Source: Betaproteobacteria bacterium
GTDB taxonomy: Bacteria > Pseudomonadota > Gammaproteobacteria > Burkholderiales > Burkholderiaceae_C
Direction: 5' to 3'
DNA length: 6,709 nucleotides
Assembly (NCBI GenBank): GCA_025354965.1
Contig: JANXLW010000331.1
Location: 1-6,709, forward strand
How positions within the stretch are numbered: the first letter of the stretch is position 1; every line of letters starts with the position of its first letter. This document shows, in pieces, positions 1 through 6,273 of this stretch. The notes beneath the pieces were generated by a model that worked only from the letters and a program-made list of their open reading frames with translations, did not search any database and was not told where the DNA came from. The translations under genes and the position numbers were made by a program.

Positions 1-181
1 CCATCTTGTCGTCGGCCTTGAACACGACTTCGGTGCCGAAGTTGTTGAGCAGGCTTTTGAGTTTCATGCGCACGGTGGCAGAGTTGCGGCCGCCGCGGCT
101 GTATTCGGTCTTGAGCACGACCATCGGGTCTTTGCCGTGCATGATGACGTTGCCGGCGCGAATTTCTTGAGCGGTTTTCAT
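1..181 (-). CDS. efp: Elongation factor P, N-terminal part (cut by window edge)
   Basis: EF-P binds the ribosome between the P and E sites and relieves stalling at polyproline stretches. Reading the minus strand from the ATG at 181 gives 60 residues beginning MKTAQEIRAGNVIMHGKDPM, a clear match to the KOW-like N-terminal domain of EF-P; the other two domains lie outside the window. The modification loop reads SRGGRNS at residues 28-34 and places arginine at position 32. Known for the family: E. coli-type EF-P carries lysine here and is modified by EpmA, while EF-P proteins with Arg32 are rhamnosylated by EarP. The earP gene lies directly upstream on the same strand, which fits. No purine-rich Shine-Dalgarno sequence is visible before the ATG, but the start matches the conserved family N-terminus, so I am confident of it. 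Confidence 0.96.
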   Translation of the reverse strand, partial: MKTAQEIRAGNVIMHGKDPMVVLKTEYSRGGRNSATVRMKLKSLLNNFGTEVVFKADDKM

Positions 182-200
182 AGCGATAGTGTGAATGTTG

Positions 201-217
201 GCCGCTTGCTTAGCGGC
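201..217 (-). promoter_or_regulatory. Small hairpin in the efp leader
   Basis: A perfect 6-base inverted repeat, GCCGCT and AGCGGC with a 5-base loop, lies 20 bases before the efp start and downstream of the proposed efp promoter, so it would be in the mRNA leader. No T-run follows it on either strand, so it is not a classic terminator. A role in mRNA stability or ribosome access is inference only. Confidence 0.35.
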
Positions 218-223
218 GAGAGC

Positions 224-251
224 GTTATGGACTGGACGAAAATCAAGTCAA
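224..251 (-). promoter_or_regulatory. Candidate sigma-70 promoter for efp
   Basis: On the minus strand TTGACT (251-246, five of six matches to the -35 consensus) is followed after 16 bases by CATAAC (229-224, four of six matches to the -10 consensus). Transcription would begin about 35-40 bases before the efp ATG. This would let efp be expressed independently of earP, which makes sense because EF-P is an abundant substrate and EarP an enzyme needed in small amounts. It is judged by eye from consensus only. Confidence 0.45.
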
Positions 252-271
252 ATTTCGCAAAGTCTTGAATT

Positions 272-1387
272 TTAATGGTTTTTTTGTGCAAACCGCATGA
301 TTTGGGTCACAAGATCATCGTGTTGCAGTTGCAGATATAGTGCTTTGGTAACGGCTTGCTGCCATTGAGGTAACGCCAGCGAGGGCAGGATCGCGTTGCC
401 TATTCCATTCCAGGCTTGATGAAAAGCCCGCATTGAAGGTGGCGCGTCCAGCAGCTCCAGAAAAGCGTCCAGCTTGCCGCAGTGGGCATCATCGTGCTGC
501 GGGTAAATCTGCCAGACAAAAGGCTTGTTGGCCCACAAAGCGCGCACCAGCGAATCTTCCCCCCGGACAAAATTCAGGTCACAGGTCCACAGCAGGTGGT
601 CAAAATCGTGCTGGCTCAGTATCGGAAGGTATGAAAACGACAGTTTTCCGTGCCGGTTCCACCCCGGTTGAGAGTTGTTTTTTTTCTCAACCCAGTTTGC
701 GACGATCACCGCTGCTCGCCCGCTTGTGACCAGTAGCCGTGTGGGTTGAGCGCCGACAGCCAGCTGATCCATCAGTTCGCCCAAGGTGGGTGGCTCGTAG
801 CAAAACAGCGAAACCAGACGCTCACCTTGAAACTTAATGCCCAGTTGCTGCAGCCACGCTACGCGGTCAAACCAGGCCTGACGCTGCGCCAGGTCAGGCT
901 CCCTGAGTAACCCACCAGTAGCAGCCGTAAATCCAGGGTAGAAAAAATGTTTGATCAGGCCTGCACCCGGCCCTGTCATGACCGGTGAGGGCAGGCCGTG
1001 ACTGCGTTCTGCAAAACTTTCAGCACTTAAGTATTCGAGATTGATCCATTTGCCTATCGGGTGGCCCTCAGCCTTTTTTCTCTGCGCATACGCAGCTATT
1101 AACTCAGGAGCAATCTCGCAACCAAAAGCTTCGACCAGAATGTTGCCCATTGCCAAGCCATCCGCTTGGATGGACGGTGTCCAGTGCCTGACCTCAACCC
1201 CTGGGGCGCCCTTGGGCGCCATCCAGCTTAAGGCGCGGTCATCGTCCACCCACAAACGCACGCGTTCACCACACGCCGCCAAACCTTTGCTTAAACGCCA
1301 GCAGACACCGATATCACCGTAGTTATCGATGACTTTGCAGAAGATGTCCCAAAGGTTTCCTGTTTTCACGCTGCAGATTGTCCACAA
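272..1387 (-). CDS. earP: EF-P arginine rhamnosyltransferase EarP
   Basis: EarP (formerly DUF2331) is a cytoplasmic GT-B fold enzyme that transfers rhamnose from dTDP-beta-L-rhamnose to Arg32 of EF-P. The conserved N-terminal block LWDIFCKVIDNYGDIGVCWR is present with both aspartates of D-N-Y-G-D, and the C-terminal donor-binding block FVRGEDSLVRA (Glu at 557-559) and WQIYPQHDD are intact; these correspond to residues shown to matter in Pseudomonas and Neisseria EarP. The frame is open up to an ATG at 1477, but that start would add about 30 basic residues with no family resemblance and would run deep into uvrC. I prefer the TTG at 1387, giving 371 residues, because AGGAA lies four bases before it; a GTG at 1369 (365 residues) is also possible and lies closer to the conserved block. 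efp follows 90 bases downstream, the usual partner arrangement. The dTDP-rhamnose genes must be elsewhere. Confidence 0.95.
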   Translation of the reverse strand: MWTICSVKTGNLWDIFCKVIDNYGDIGVCWRLSKGLAACGERVRLWVDDDRALSWMAPKGAPGVEVRHWTPSIQADGLAMGNILVEAFGCEIAPELIAAYAQRKKAEGHPIGKWINLEYLSAESFAERSHGLPSPVMTGPGAGLIKHFFYPGFTAATGGLLREPDLAQRQAWFDRVAWLQQLGIKFQGERLVSLFCYEPPTLGELMDQLAVGAQPTRLLVTSGRAAVIVANWVEKKNNSQPGWNRHGKLSFSYLPILSQHDFDHLLWTCDLNFVRGEDSLVRALWANKPFVWQIYPQHDDAHCGKLDAFLELLDAPPSMRAFHQAWNGIGNAILPSLALPQWQQAVTKALYLQLQHDDLVTQIMRFAQKNH

Positions 1388-1391
1388 TACG

Positions 1392-1396
1392 TTCCT
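1392..1396 (-). promoter_or_regulatory. Ribosome binding site supporting the TTG start of earP
   Basis: AGGAA on the minus strand ends four bases before the TTG at 1387-1385. Neither the GTG at 1369 nor the longer ATG start at 1477 was seen to have as good a match at proper spacing, so this site is the main argument for the chosen start. It abuts the uvrC ATG at 1397 on the other strand. Confidence 0.45.
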
Positions 1397-3409
1397 ATGC
1401 CTGTTTTGCCTGACTCCAACCCGCCTGAGCCGACCGTGCCAGTTGAGACATCTTCGTCGCTGACACCCCCCGAGCAACTGTTGAGCGATGTCGCCCGCCT
1501 GCCCGCACTACCCGGTGTGTACCGGTACTTTGACGGGTCTGGTGCTGTGCTCTATGTAGGCAAGGCCGTCAACCTGAAAAAGCGCGTATCGAGCTACTTC
1601 CAGAAAAATCATGGAGGTACGCGCATCGGGCACATGGTGAGCAAAATTGCGCGCATGGAAACAACAGTGGTGCGTTCCGAGGCGGAGGCGCTGCTGCTGG
1701 AGAACAACCTCATCAAGACGCTGAACCCGAAGTACAACATCCTGTTTCGGGACGACAAAAGTTATCCGTACCTGAAGATGACGGGCGTTGTTCCTTGCGC
1801 GAATGCGGCCCCGATCTCCGGTTCGGCCTTTTCCAGAGTCTCCTACTACCGGGGGGCGGTTGAAAAAAAGCACCGGTATTTTGGACCTTACCCCAACGCC
1901 CTGGCGGTGAAAGAGGCGATATTGTTGATGCAGAAGGTGTTTCGCCTGCGCACCTGCGAGGACCCGGTTTTCAACAACCGCACAAGGCCCTGTCTGCTGT
2001 ACCAGATCAAGCGATGTTCGGCACCGTGCGTGGGGCACATTTCCGCCTCGGACTACGCGCAGGACGTTATCAATGCCGAGCGCTTTTTGCGCGGCGATGC
2101 GCGTCAAGTCATGGATGTGCTGGAAGCCCGCATGATGGCGCACGCGCAAGCGCTGGAGTTTGAGCAGGCGGCCGAACTGCGCAACCAGGTGAGTGCACTT
2201 TCAAATGTGCTGCATCAGCAATCGGTCGATAACGTCTCGGACCGTGATGTCGATATTCTGGCCGTGAAGGTGCAGGGCGGCCGTGCCTGTGTCAATTTGG
2301 CGATGGTGCGCGGTGGGCGCCACCTGGGGGATCGACCGTACTTTCCGGTGCACGTGGAAGACGCTGCCGGCATCCACCACGACGAACATGACGACCCCCA
2401 GGCCGCACAACCAGCACCTTCGGTCGAGGCGCAGGTGCTGGAGGCGTTTGTTGCGCAACATTATCTGAATGTACCGGTGCCACCTTCGCTGGTTGTGAGT
2501 CAGCCGGTGGACAAGGGCCTGCTCAAGGCGCTCTCGATTCAGTCCGGCGTCAAGGTAACCGCGGTGCACCAGCCGCGCGAACAACGCCGTCTCTGGCTTG
2601 AGATGGCGCAAACCAATGCCGCACTGCAATTGACACGCCTGCTATCGGAAGAAGGCTCGCAGCAGGCACGCACCCGGGCACTGGTCGACGCACTGGACCT
2701 GGCCCCGGCAAGTCTGGAAGAACTCCGTGTCGAGTGCTTTGATATTTCGCATACCGCTGGCGAGGCCACCCAAGCCTCATGTGTGGTGTTTCATCATCAC
2801 AAAATGCAGAACACCGAGTACCGCCGTTACGGCATCGACGGCATAGCGCCGGGAGACGACTACGCTGCCATGCGGCAAGTGCTGATGCGTCGCTATGGCA
2901 AGTTGGCCGAGACCTTGCAGGAAGCGCAAAAGACCGGTCTGACACCTGCCGGAACGGGTTGCCTGCCCGACCTGGTGCTGGTCGATGGTGGCAAAGGCCA
3001 GGTGTCCATGGCGCGCGAAGTGTTTGGGCAACTCGGACTCGATCTGTCGTTGATTGTCGGCGTCGAGAAAGGCGAGGCGCGCAAGGTGGGACTGGAGGAA
3101 CTGGTGTTTGCCGACGGGCGCGAGAAGGTTTATTTGGGCAAGGACTCAGCGGCACTGATGTTGGTGGCTCAGATTCGGGACGAGGCGCACCGCTTTGCCA
3201 TCACCGGCATGCGAGCGCAAAGGGCCAAGGTTCGCGTGGATGGCGGCAAGCTGGAGGAAATTCCAGGAATTGGGCCCAAGCGGCGTGCCAAATTGCTGCA
3301 GCGCTTTGGCGGAGTTCGGGGGGTGGCGCTGGCGGGTGTCGAAGATATCGCGACTGTGGAAGGCATCTCGCATGAATTGGCGGAAGAAATTTACCGTGCG
3401 CTGCACTGA
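1397..3409 (+). CDS. uvrC: Excinuclease ABC subunit C
   Basis: UvrC makes the 3' and 5' incisions around a DNA lesion after UvrB loading in nucleotide excision repair. Domain order is complete: GIY-YIG nuclease (about residues 38-115; PGVY, LYVGKA with Tyr53, Arg63 and the catalytic Glu101), a cysteine cluster C187-x11-C199-x7-C207-x3-C211 with the spacing of the Fe-S ligands reported for E. coli UvrC, a UVR helix that contacts UvrB (about 237-272), the RNase H-like nuclease with D449 in FDISH, D530 in VDGGKG and H598 in RDEAHR, and a C-terminal helix-hairpin-helix pair (about 618-670). At 670 residues it is about 60 longer than the E. coli protein; the extra length is a Pro/Ser-rich N-terminal tail, a small insertion before YFGPY (about 129-155), and a His/Asp-rich linker near 319-342. 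No clear Shine-Dalgarno precedes the ATG; a GTG at 1436 or a TTG at 1481 could be the true start. pgsA follows 44 bases later. Confidence 0.97.
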   Translation: MPVLPDSNPPEPTVPVETSSSLTPPEQLLSDVARLPALPGVYRYFDGSGAVLYVGKAVNLKKRVSSYFQKNHGGTRIGHMVSKIARMETTVVRSEAEALLLENNLIKTLNPKYNILFRDDKSYPYLKMTGVVPCANAAPISGSAFSRVSYYRGAVEKKHRYFGPYPNALAVKEAILLMQKVFRLRTCEDPVFNNRTRPCLLYQIKRCSAPCVGHISASDYAQDVINAERFLRGDARQVMDVLEARMMAHAQALEFEQAAELRNQVSALSNVLHQQSVDNVSDRDVDILAVKVQGGRACVNLAMVRGGRHLGDRPYFPVHVEDAAGIHHDEHDDPQAAQPAPSVEAQVLEAFVAQHYLNVPVPPSLVVSQPVDKGLLKALSIQSGVKVTAVHQPREQRRLWLEMAQTNAALQLTRLLSEEGSQQARTRALVDALDLAPASLEELRVECFDISHTAGEATQASCVVFHHHKMQNTEYRRYGIDGIAPGDDYAAMRQVLMRRYGKLAETLQEAQKTGLTPAGTGCLPDLVLVDGGKGQVSMAREVFGQLGLDLSLIVGVEKGEARKVGLEELVFADGREKVYLGKDSAALMLVAQIRDEAHRFAITGMRAQRAKVRVDGGKLEEIPGIGPKRRAKLLQRFGGVRGVALAGVEDIATVEGISHELAEEIYRALH

Positions 3410-3453
3410 TCACGAGCCGCCGAACCGCCGCTGAGCCGTGCCACAATGAGATC

Positions 3454-4020
3454 ATGTTTTTCACTATTCCGACCATCATGACCTGGGCCCGCATTGTTGC
3501 GATCCCGTTGATCGTCGGCGTGTTCTATTTGCCGATTGAACCGACAACTCGAAACCTGGTGGCCACGGTGATGTTTGTCGTTTTCGCGGCGACCGACTGG
3601 CTCGATGGGTACCTGGCACGCAAGCTCAACCAGGTGTCTTCCTTCGGTGCGTTTCTGGACCCGGTGGCCGACAAGTTTCTGGTCTGCGCCTGTGTCTTGG
3701 TTCTGGTGCACCTGGGCCGTGCCGATGTCTTTGTCGCGCTCATCATCATTGGCCGGGAAATTGCAATTTCTGCACTGCGTGAATGGATGGCTCAGATTGG
3801 CGCCTCCAAGAGCGTCGCGGTGCACTTGGTGGGCAAGCTGAAAACTGTGGTGCAAATGGTGGCGATCCCGTTTTTGCTATTTGATGGCTTGTTGCTGGGA
3901 GTCATCAATACGCACCTCTGGGGTGTCTGGCTGATCTGGATTGCCGCCTTGATGACGGTCTGGTCCATGGTGTACTACCTGCAAAAAGCGCTGCCTGAAA
4001 TCCGGGCGCGGGTAAAGTGA
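3454..4020 (+). CDS. pgsA: CDP-diacylglycerol--glycerol-3-phosphate 3-phosphatidyltransferase
   Basis: PgsA makes phosphatidylglycerophosphate from CDP-diacylglycerol and glycerol 3-phosphate at the inner membrane, the committed step to phosphatidylglycerol and cardiolipin. The CDP-alcohol phosphatidyltransferase signature is complete: D48-x2-D51-G52-x2-A55-R56-x8-G65-x3-D69-x3-D73, with the four metal-binding aspartates. The 188-residue length, the N-terminal FFTIPTIMTWARI that matches the family start, and several hydrophobic segments (about 14-27, 35-48, 75-95, 125-145, 150-172) fit PgsA rather than phosphatidylserine synthase. A weak GAGA lies a few bases before the ATG. It sits between uvrC and a transporter gene with no terminator seen in between, so transcription with uvrC is likely; uvrC-pgsA linkage is also known in enterobacteria. 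Confidence 0.95.
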   Translation: MFFTIPTIMTWARIVAIPLIVGVFYLPIEPTTRNLVATVMFVVFAATDWLDGYLARKLNQVSSFGAFLDPVADKFLVCACVLVLVHLGRADVFVALIIIGREIAISALREWMAQIGASKSVAVHLVGKLKTVVQMVAIPFLLFDGLLLGVINTHLWGVWLIWIAALMTVWSMVYYLQKALPEIRARVK

Positions 4021-4901
4021 CGGCACCTGATAATCGCTTCATGGTCAAGGCCATGCCAGCGTTGTTTGTACTGATCTGGAGCACCGGCTTTATCGTCGCC
4101 CGGTTTGGCATGCCGCACGCTCCTCCCATGAAGTTTCTGGTCATGCGTTACGCCTTGTCTATCCTGTGCTTTTTGCCCTGGATTGTGTTGGCACATGTAG
4201 CCTGGCCACGCAACCGGGCTCAATGGTTGCACCTGGCGATGACCGGCGTTTTCATGCATGCCATCTATCTGGGAGGTGTCTGGGCGGCAGTCAAGGCGGG
4301 TATGGGATCAGGTCTTTCTGCCCTGATTGTTGGCCTGCAACCAGTGCTGACCGCGTTGTGGCTGTCGGCCACCGGCGGAAAAATTGTGGCCCGGCAATGG
4401 GCCGGGCTGGTGCTGGGTTTTGTCGGTCTGGTGCTGGTCGTTTCACGCAAGTTTGGGCAGGGTGGAGAGGCCAACTGGCTGAATATGTTGTTGGCCGCTG
4501 CTGCACTGCTCAGCATAACCATCGGAACCCTGTACCAAAAGCGCTTCGTGGCATCTTGTGATGTCCGAACGGCCAACGTGGTGCAATTGGCTGCCGCCAT
4601 GATCGTGACGTTGCCCGTGACACTTCTTGAGTCGGAAACGATGCGCTGGAATGTTGAACTGGCCGCTGCCATGGCCTGGTCAGTGCTGGCCTTGACGCTG
4701 GGTGGCAGCTCGCTTTTATACCTGCTGATACAACGCGGTGCGGCGGCGTCGGTTACCAGTTTGATGTACCTGGTGCCTCCCACAACTGCCTTGTTGGCGT
4801 GGCTGTTGTTTGCCGAGCCCATCACCGCTCCGACTATCGCCGGCATCGTGCTGACCGCTGCCGGCGTTTCGATGGTGGTTCGCCAGACCCGCGTGACTTG
4901 A
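4017..4901 (+). CDS. DMT superfamily (EamA-type) transporter
   Basis: A 294-residue inner-membrane protein made of two EamA repeats (about residues 12-145 and 158-290), each with roughly five hydrophobic helices. Family landmarks are the first helix with FVLIWSTGFIVARFG, the charged MKFLVMRYALS segment after it, and the second-repeat motif LVPPTTALLAWLLFAEPIT near the end. Members export amino acids, metabolites or drugs, often by proton antiport; the substrate cannot be read from sequence. The GTG start at 4017 overlaps the pgsA stop in GTGA, which suggests translational coupling; an ATG at 4041 (residue 9) is an alternative, and neither has a strong Shine-Dalgarno. The next gene encodes a tartrate/D-malate dehydrogenase, so a link to organic acids is conceivable but only inferred from position. 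Confidence 0.9.
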   Translation: MTAPDNRFMVKAMPALFVLIWSTGFIVARFGMPHAPPMKFLVMRYALSILCFLPWIVLAHVAWPRNRAQWLHLAMTGVFMHAIYLGGVWAAVKAGMGSGLSALIVGLQPVLTALWLSATGGKIVARQWAGLVLGFVGLVLVVSRKFGQGGEANWLNMLLAAAALLSITIGTLYQKRFVASCDVRTANVVQLAAAMIVTLPVTLLESETMRWNVELAAAMAWSVLALTLGGSSLLYLLIQRGAAASVTSLMYLVPPTTALLAWLLFAEPITAPTIAGIVLTAAGVSMVVRQTRVT

Positions 4902-4958
4902 TATTCAAAGCGGGTCGCGTCGGTTAAGTTCCAATAAGCGATTCAAGAGGAATTCAGC

Positions 4959-6044
4959 ATGAGTAAAAAGAGAATTGCAGTCATCGCCGGCGATGGCATT
5001 GGCAAAGAGGTCATGCCGGAAGGCATACGCGTGATGGAGGCGGCGGCTGGCAGGTTTGCCATTGACCTGCAGTTCGATCATTTTGATTTTTCCAGTTGGG
5101 ACTATTTCGAGAAGCACGGAAAAATGCTGCCGGACAACTGGAAAGACCTGATTGGTGGCCACGATGCCATTTACTTTGGTGCGGTGGGTTGGCCTGACAA
5201 AATACCCGACCACGTCTCACTGTGGGGTTCACTGCTGCTGTTTCGACGCGAGTTCGATCAGTATGTGAACCTTCGGCCGGCGCGCCTGATGCCGGGCATT
5301 GTTGCGCCGGTGGTGCGGCGTGACGGCAGTCGCCGCGAGCCGGGTGAAATCGACATGTACATCGTGCGCGAAAACACCGAGGGCGAATACTCCAGCATAG
5401 GCGGGCGCATGTACCAAGGCACCGAACGTGAAATCGTGATGCAGGAAACTGTGATGTCTCGCATTGGTGTTGATCGTGTTCTGAAGTTTGCCTTTGAACT
5501 GGCCCAATCGCGTCCAAAAAAACATTTGACGAGTGCTACCAAATCAAATGGCATCGCCATCACCATGCCTTATTGGGACGAACGTGTGGTTGAGATGGCG
5601 AAGAACTATACCGCTGTAAGGCTCGACAAATTCCATATCGACATACTGACAGCGCATTTTGTACAGCGTCCTGATTTCTTTGATGTGGTGGTGGCCAGCA
5701 ATCTGTTCGGCGATATCCTGAGCGATCTCGGGCCGGCTTGCACCGGCACGATTGGTATTGCACCCAGCGCCAATCTAAACCCCGAGCGCAGGTTTCCATC
5801 CCTGTTTGAACCGGTCCATGGTTCCGCTCCGGATATCGCCGGCCACGGCATCGCCAATCCCATTGGACAAATCTGGTGTGGCGCCATGATGCTGGAATTT
5901 CTGGGGCACAGGGATGCGCACGACGCAATTTTGATGGCCATTGAAAATGTGCTGGAGCCCCAAAGCGGTGCACCGCGAACGCCGGATTTGAGCGGAACCG
6001 CTAGCACGACGGACGTTGGGCGGGCCATTGCCGGTGTCCTTTGA
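4959..6044 (+). CDS. ttuC: Tartrate dehydrogenase/decarboxylase or D-malate dehydrogenase (TtuC/DmlA family)
   Basis: An NAD-dependent, metal-requiring beta-decarboxylating dehydrogenase of the isocitrate/isopropylmalate dehydrogenase superfamily. By memory it aligns almost end to end with E. coli DmlA (also 361 residues), sharing blocks such as HGKMLPDNW, YFGAVGWPDKIPDHVSLWGS, FDQYVNLRP, VRENTEGEYSS, SATKSNG and SNLFGDILSDLGPACTGTIG. Catalytic Tyr144 and Lys224 and the metal ligands Asp228, Asp252 and Asp256 are all present, as is the NAD-binding loop HGSAPDIAGHGIANP. Family members oxidise tartrate, D-malate and in part 3-isopropylmalate, so the physiological substrate is open; the ENTEGEYSS block separates it from true LeuB. 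A strong AAGAGGAA (4945-4952) precedes the ATG. It begins 57 bases after the transporter with no terminator seen between, so read-through from pgsA is possible. No LysR-type regulator gene, common beside dmlA, lies in the window. Confidence 0.93.
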   Translation: MSKKRIAVIAGDGIGKEVMPEGIRVMEAAAGRFAIDLQFDHFDFSSWDYFEKHGKMLPDNWKDLIGGHDAIYFGAVGWPDKIPDHVSLWGSLLLFRREFDQYVNLRPARLMPGIVAPVVRRDGSRREPGEIDMYIVRENTEGEYSSIGGRMYQGTEREIVMQETVMSRIGVDRVLKFAFELAQSRPKKHLTSATKSNGIAITMPYWDERVVEMAKNYTAVRLDKFHIDILTAHFVQRPDFFDVVVASNLFGDILSDLGPACTGTIGIAPSANLNPERRFPSLFEPVHGSAPDIAGHGIANPIGQIWCGAMMLEFLGHRDAHDAILMAIENVLEPQSGAPRTPDLSGTASTTDVGRAIAGVL

Positions 6045-6074
6045 TGTACCCGAAATGCGCGGCTGTGAACTATT

Positions 6075-6115
6075 ACCCGTTCACGTCCAAAATCCGCACC
6101 CAAAGAACGGGTGCG
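6075..6115. promoter_or_regulatory. Two overlapping, mutually exclusive inverted repeats after the dehydrogenase gene
   Basis: CGCACCC (6095-6101) pairs perfectly with GGGTGCG (6109-6115) across a 7-base loop. The same right arm region also supports a second perfect 8-base repeat, ACCCGTTC (6075-6082) with GAACGGGT (6105-6112), so only one can form at a time. It starts 30 bases after the ttuC stop and could end that transcript, but no T-run follows on the plus strand, so it is not a standard intrinsic terminator. It lies just upstream of the candidate hupB promoter, so an operator is the other possibility. Confidence 0.45.
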
Positions 6116-6136
6116 CTCGTGAAAAGCGACTAGAAT
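6108..6136 (+). promoter_or_regulatory. Possible promoter for hupB and tRNA-Val
   Basis: TAGAAT (6131-6136) is a five-of-six match to the -10 consensus. No good -35 hexamer is found at the usual 16-18 base spacing; that region is GC-rich and overlaps the right arm of the inverted repeat. If used, it would give a leader of about 130 bases before the hupB GTG. This would also be the nearest upstream promoter for the tRNA. No better promoter was seen in the rest of the 229-base gap, which otherwise shows no reading frame or repeat. Confidence 0.35.
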
Positions 6137-6273
6137 TTGCGTCCGCACTCATGTAAAACCCCATGCTGAACTGACCCGGATTCAGTCCGAGAAACAAATT
6201 TCATGAAGTTGGTCAGGCGCAAGATTTTCCAGAGACAATTCAATTAACACTGTATCCATACGAGAGGTTCTTT

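Noticed and set aside
1388..1477. Longer earP beginning at the ATG at 1477 (401 residues)
   Set aside because: The extra residues are basic, show no EarP resemblance and would overlap the first 81 bases of uvrC; the conserved block starts at about 1351, and a TTG with a ribosome binding site lies much closer.
2550..3155. Long open frame on the minus strand inside uvrC (about 200 residues)
   Set aside because: Its composition is rich in Arg, Pro and Ser with no domain, typical of an antisense shadow of a GC-rich gene; uvrC in this region carries the catalytic RNase H-like motifs.
2779..3375. Plus-strand open frame of 198 residues overlapping uvrC in another frame
   Set aside because: It is a shadow rich in Arg and Gly with no recognisable motif; the uvrC frame is unbroken and conserved through the same bases.
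3410..3453. Possible terminator or hairpin between uvrC and pgsA
   Set aside because: The GC-rich repeats of CCGCCG and GAGCCG give only short imperfect pairing (CACG with CGTG at the ends) and no T-run follows.
4898..4926. Promoter for the dehydrogenase gene starting with TTGATA
   Set aside because: The -35-like hexamer is good, but no reasonable -10 hexamer lies 16-18 bases downstream (CGGTTA), so it is not reported as a feature.
5606..6148. Minus-strand open frame of 180 residues over the end of ttuC and the intergenic region
   Set aside because: Nearly all of it is antisense to conserved dehydrogenase blocks, and it shows no family features or ribosome binding site that I can support.
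6209..6239. Second hupB promoter, TTGGTC with GACAAT
   Set aside because: The spacing is 19 bases and both hexamers are only moderate matches, so chance is a sufficient explanation.
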